Origin: CALBPI01 sp039815365
GTDB lineage: Bacteria > Pseudomonadota > Gammaproteobacteria > Steroidobacterales > Woeseiaceae
DNA length: 8,943 bases
Direction of reading: 5' to 3'
Assembly: GCA_039815365.1 (NCBI GenBank)
Contig: JBCBZK010000140.1
Span: 1-8,943, forward strand
This document shows positions 6,841 to 8,943 of the stretch, in pieces; position 1 is the first letter of the stretch; every line of letters starts with the position of its first letter. Under the pieces are notes generated by a model. It saw only the letters and a program-made list of their open reading frames with translations, was not told the origin of the DNA and ran no database searches. The position numbers were made by a program, and so were the translations under genes.

Positions 6841-7665
6841 ATGACAACCGCAGAGCATTCATCATCCCCAACCGCACCGTACGTCGACGTGCCTCGGGTA
6901 TCGCTATTCGGCGTACCGGTCGCGACATCGACAATGCCAGAGGTGCTTACACTGTGTGACGACGTCATCACCCAAGGCGCAACGATGCATATCGGTGTCG
7001 TCAATGCGGCGAAGATTGTTAACTGCGGCAAAGACCCTGTGCTGCGCGATTCGGTACTGACATCGGACGTAATCTACGCTGATGGTATGGCTGTCGTATG
7101 GGCATCCAAACTGCTTGGACGACGATTGCCCGAGCGCGTCGCTGGCATCGATTTGATGATGGGGCTGTTAGAGCATGGTGACAGCCGCGGCTATCGCGTC
7201 TACCTGCTCGGTGCAAAAGAAGAGATCAATGCCGAAGTGGCCGCGCGGATCGAAAAAGACTACCCCGGGGTGGTTGTTGCAGGGCGTCGCAACGGCTACT
7301 TCTCTGATGAGGACGAGCAAAGCATCGCCGAAGATATCGCAGCATCTAAAGCGGACATCCTGTTTGTCGCAATCACCTCACCGAAAAAAGAGCGCTTCCA
7401 GGCGCAGTGGGCGAGCACCATGAATGCACGTATCTACCACGGCGTCGGCGGATCTTTTGACGTCTATGCTGGCCTCGTGGAACGCGCGCCTGAGTCTTGG
7501 CAACGACTGGGGCTTGAATGGCTCTACCGCGTGAAGCAGGAACCGCGGCGACTGTGGAAACGCTATCTCGTGACGAACACCGCGTTTGTGTGGCTGACGT
7601 TGAAAGAGCGCTTTCGACCCACGCCGACGCACCCGCGTCCTGCGCAACAAACGACAGAGGGTTGA
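6841..7665 (+). CDS. WecG/TagA/CpsF family glycosyltransferase (GT26)
   Basis: GT26 enzymes transfer a sugar, typically an N-acetylmannosamine-type residue or a relative, from a nucleotide donor to a polyprenyl-linked acceptor at the cytoplasmic membrane face. The 274-residue protein shows VVNAAKIV (53-60), ADGMAVVW (80-87, with Asp81 in the position of the proposed catalytic aspartate), ERVAGIDLM (98-106), YLLGAK (121-126), SPKKERF (180-186), GVGGSFDVYAG (201-211) and the family signature RAPESWQRLGLEWLYR (215-230). The basic tail EPRRLWKRYL (234-243) resembles the C-terminal membrane-targeting appendage described for TagA. The ATG at 6841 is preferred over an in-frame TTG at 6835. No Shine-Dalgarno sequence is visible. 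Its stop is 5 bp from the next start, so it is the first gene of a unit with the second sulfotransferase and the flippase. The sugar specificity cannot be read from the sequence. Confidence 0.93.
   Translation: MTTAEHSSSPTAPYVDVPRVSLFGVPVATSTMPEVLTLCDDVITQGATMHIGVVNAAKIVNCGKDPVLRDSVLTSDVIYADGMAVVWASKLLGRRLPERVAGIDLMMGLLEHGDSRGYRVYLLGAKEEINAEVAARIEKDYPGVVVAGRRNGYFSDEDEQSIAEDIAASKADILFVAITSPKKERFQAQWASTMNARIYHGVGGSFDVYAGLVERAPESWQRLGLEWLYRVKQEPRRLWKRYLVTNTAFVWLTLKERFRPTPTHPRPAQQTTEG
7657..7661 (+). promoter_or_regulatory. Shine-Dalgarno sequence of the second sulfotransferase
   Basis: GAGGG lies nine bases before the ATG at 7671 and just before the TGA (7663-7665) of the GT26 gene. It fixes the sulfotransferase start at 7671 although the frame is open further upstream inside the GT26 gene. 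Confidence 0.6.
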
Positions 7666-7670
7666 ACGGC

Positions 7671-8588
7671 ATGCGCCCTACCCTTGTTTACTTACTTGCG
7701 ACGAGTTACTCCGGCTCGACGTTGCTCACGTACCTGCTCGCGCAGCACTCGAAGATTTCAACAATTGGCGAATTAAAAGCGCCGAGTATGGGTGATATTG
7801 ATGTGTATCGATGTGCGTGTGGCGAACTCATTCGTACTTGCGAATTTTGGCAAGCGGTGACGGAAGACTGTGTTCAAAATGGTACCGACTTCAGTGTCGA
7901 CAACTTCGATACCGTACTCGATGCACCGGGATCATTCGCTACGCGCATTCTCAAAGCGCGCGTGCGGACGCCCGCGTTCGAAGCGCTGCGACAGCTCGCG
8001 ATTCGCGTGTACCCGGGCCTGAGTCGGCGGTTACAGACGCAACTCCAGCGCAACTTTGCGCTCAGTCAGGCCGTTTGCCGATGCGCAAATGGTCCGGTTT
8101 TCGTCGACGGCTCTAAAGACTCGACCCGACTGATGCATTTCATCAACTCGGGGCTTTGGAACGTCCGTGTGGTTTTCATGAAACGTGATGGTCGCGCTGT
8201 CATGAACTCGTTTAAGAAGCATCGCAAGACGGACGCAGAAGCTGCGACCGAGCGCTGGATCGGCACAACGCGCGAGCTGCAACGCATGCGCGCACGACTG
8301 TCAGACTCTGAAGTGCTTGATCTCAAATACGAAGATATGTGCGCCGCGCCGCAGCAGGAAATCACCCGTATCTGGGAGTGGCTGGGCCTCGACAGCGAAC
8401 CGTTGAACGAGAAAGACTTCAAGTCCGGTGATTTTCATTTGCTCGGCAATGCCATGCGATTGACATCCGTGGGTGAAATTCGCACAGACACGTCGTGGCA
8501 GGACAAACTGACCGACGCAGAGAAAACGCACTTCGAGCAACACGCCGGCGCGTTGAACCGTCAGCTAGGATATGGCGATCCGTCGTGA
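7671..8588 (+). CDS. Second sulfotransferase family protein
   Basis: A 305-residue PAPS-dependent sulfotransferase, related to the one at 1113-2144. The PAPS loop TSYSGSTLL is at residues 11-19, VDGSKD at 145-150, and the 3'-phosphate-binding segment KRDGRAVMNS at 171-180 (Arg172 and Ser180, the same spacing as in the paralogue). The cysteine motif CACGELIRTCEFW (48-60) aligns without gaps to the motif in the paralogue. The C-terminal part also matches: FHLLGN (255-260), a D-x-x-W-x-x-x-LTDAE stretch (273-284) and QLGY (298-301). ATG 7671 has GAGGG nine bases upstream and puts the PAPS loop at the N-terminus; longer frames run into the GT26 gene. It is expected in the cytoplasm, acting on a nucleotide sugar, lipid-linked repeat unit or nascent chain; the acceptor is unknown. 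The stop TGA overlaps the GTG of the flippase gene, which suggests translational coupling. Confidence 0.9.
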   Translation: MRPTLVYLLATSYSGSTLLTYLLAQHSKISTIGELKAPSMGDIDVYRCACGELIRTCEFWQAVTEDCVQNGTDFSVDNFDTVLDAPGSFATRILKARVRTPAFEALRQLAIRVYPGLSRRLQTQLQRNFALSQAVCRCANGPVFVDGSKDSTRLMHFINSGLWNVRVVFMKRDGRAVMNSFKKHRKTDAEAATERWIGTTRELQRMRARLSDSEVLDLKYEDMCAAPQQEITRIWEWLGLDSEPLNEKDFKSGDFHLLGNAMRLTSVGEIRTDTSWQDKLTDAEKTHFEQHAGALNRQLGYGDPS

Positions 8589-8943
8589 GCAACGGCGATG
8601 ACGTTGCGCCTGCGTCGCCTGCAGGTGACGCTGCACTAGCGAAAGATCCGACCGGGCAAAAACGACAAGGCAAGAATCTTGCCGTTGGCTGGATCGCCAA
8701 AATCTCGATGATCATCTCGGGTTTCGTACTACCGCGTCTGATCAGCGATAACCTGGGCGCCACGCAATTGGGTATCTGGGATTTCGGCTGGTCGCTCGTC
8801 GCCTATTTCCGCTTGTTCGGAATGGGACTTGCCAGTGGTTTGAATCGCTACGTAGCACGCTATGACGCGGAGAATGAGCCAGAGCTACTGAAGCAAATTG
8901 TCGCAACGGCCGGTGTCATTCAAATTGGCGTCGCACTCATTAC
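8585..8943 (+). CDS. Wzx-type polysaccharide flippase (oligosaccharide flippase family), N-terminal part
   Basis: Flippases of this superfamily move undecaprenyl-linked repeat units across the inner membrane. Only the first 119 residues are in the window and the frame is open at the right edge. After a polar N-terminal tail of about 30 residues comes the typical first-helix region NLAVGWIAKISMIISGFVLP (31-50), then RLISDNLGATQLGIWDFGWS (51-70), a pattern seen at the start of many Wzx/RfbX-like proteins (R-x-L...LG...G.W), a second hydrophobic stretch (about 68-85), GLNRYVARY (85-93) and the start of a third helix (about 104-119). The GTG at 8585 overlaps the preceding TGA by GTGA; AGGA at 8567-8570 is a rather distant ribosome site. 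The type of flippase cannot be fixed from a fragment, but the locus fits a Wzx/Wzy-like system. Confidence 0.8.
   Translation, partial: MSNGDDVAPASPAGDAALAKDPTGQKRQGKNLAVGWIAKISMIISGFVLPRLISDNLGATQLGIWDFGWSLVAYFRLFGMGLASGLNRYVARYDAENEPELLKQIVATAGVIQIGVALI

Overview
The window looks like part of a chromosomal locus for building, decorating and exporting a cell-surface or extracellular polysaccharide, most likely from a Gram-negative proteobacterium. A marine or halophilic gammaproteobacterium is my guess, from protein style, moderately high GC and the gene set; no RNA gene or taxonomic marker is present to confirm it. There is no tRNA, rRNA, CRISPR array, insertion sequence or recognisable mobile element. 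All eight genes fit one theme, and several use GTG or TTG starts.

Layout from left to right. (1) Positions 1-817, minus strand: an ATP-grasp carboxylate-amine-ligase-like gene, cut by the window edge. An in-frame TAG at 134-136 interrupts it, yet recognisable ATP-grasp sequence continues beyond the stop in the same frame. (2) Positions 818-1112: a divergent intergenic region without a gene. (3) Positions 1113-3287, plus strand: a two-gene unit of a sulfotransferase and a sugar-transfer-associated ATP-grasp protein, 30 bp apart. (4) Positions 3297-6476, minus strand: a two-gene unit of a FemAB/CelD-like GNAT acyltransferase followed 21 bp later by a heparinase II/III-family protein. It converges on unit 3 with only 9 bp between stop codons. 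(5) Positions 6477-6840: a divergent control region of about 364 bp. (6) Positions 6841-8943, plus strand: a tight three-gene unit of a WecG/TagA/CpsF (GT26) glycosyltransferase, a second sulfotransferase and the beginning of a Wzx-type flippase, with intergenic distances of 5 bp and then a 4-base overlap.

How the genes may work together (inference): the GT26 enzyme adds a sugar to a lipid-linked repeat unit at the cytoplasmic face. The two PAPS-dependent sulfotransferases, the GNAT-type enzyme and the ATP-grasp enzymes would modify the glycan by sulfation, acyl or aminoacyl groups and amide or ester bonds. The flippase would move the lipid-linked unit across the inner membrane, and the heparinase-like protein would cleave or edit a uronic-acid-containing chain. 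The most distinctive points are the two related sulfotransferases sharing a CxCGE-x4-CE-[YF]-W cysteine motif, the pairing of sulfotransferase and ATP-grasp genes, and the possibly broken first ATP-grasp gene.
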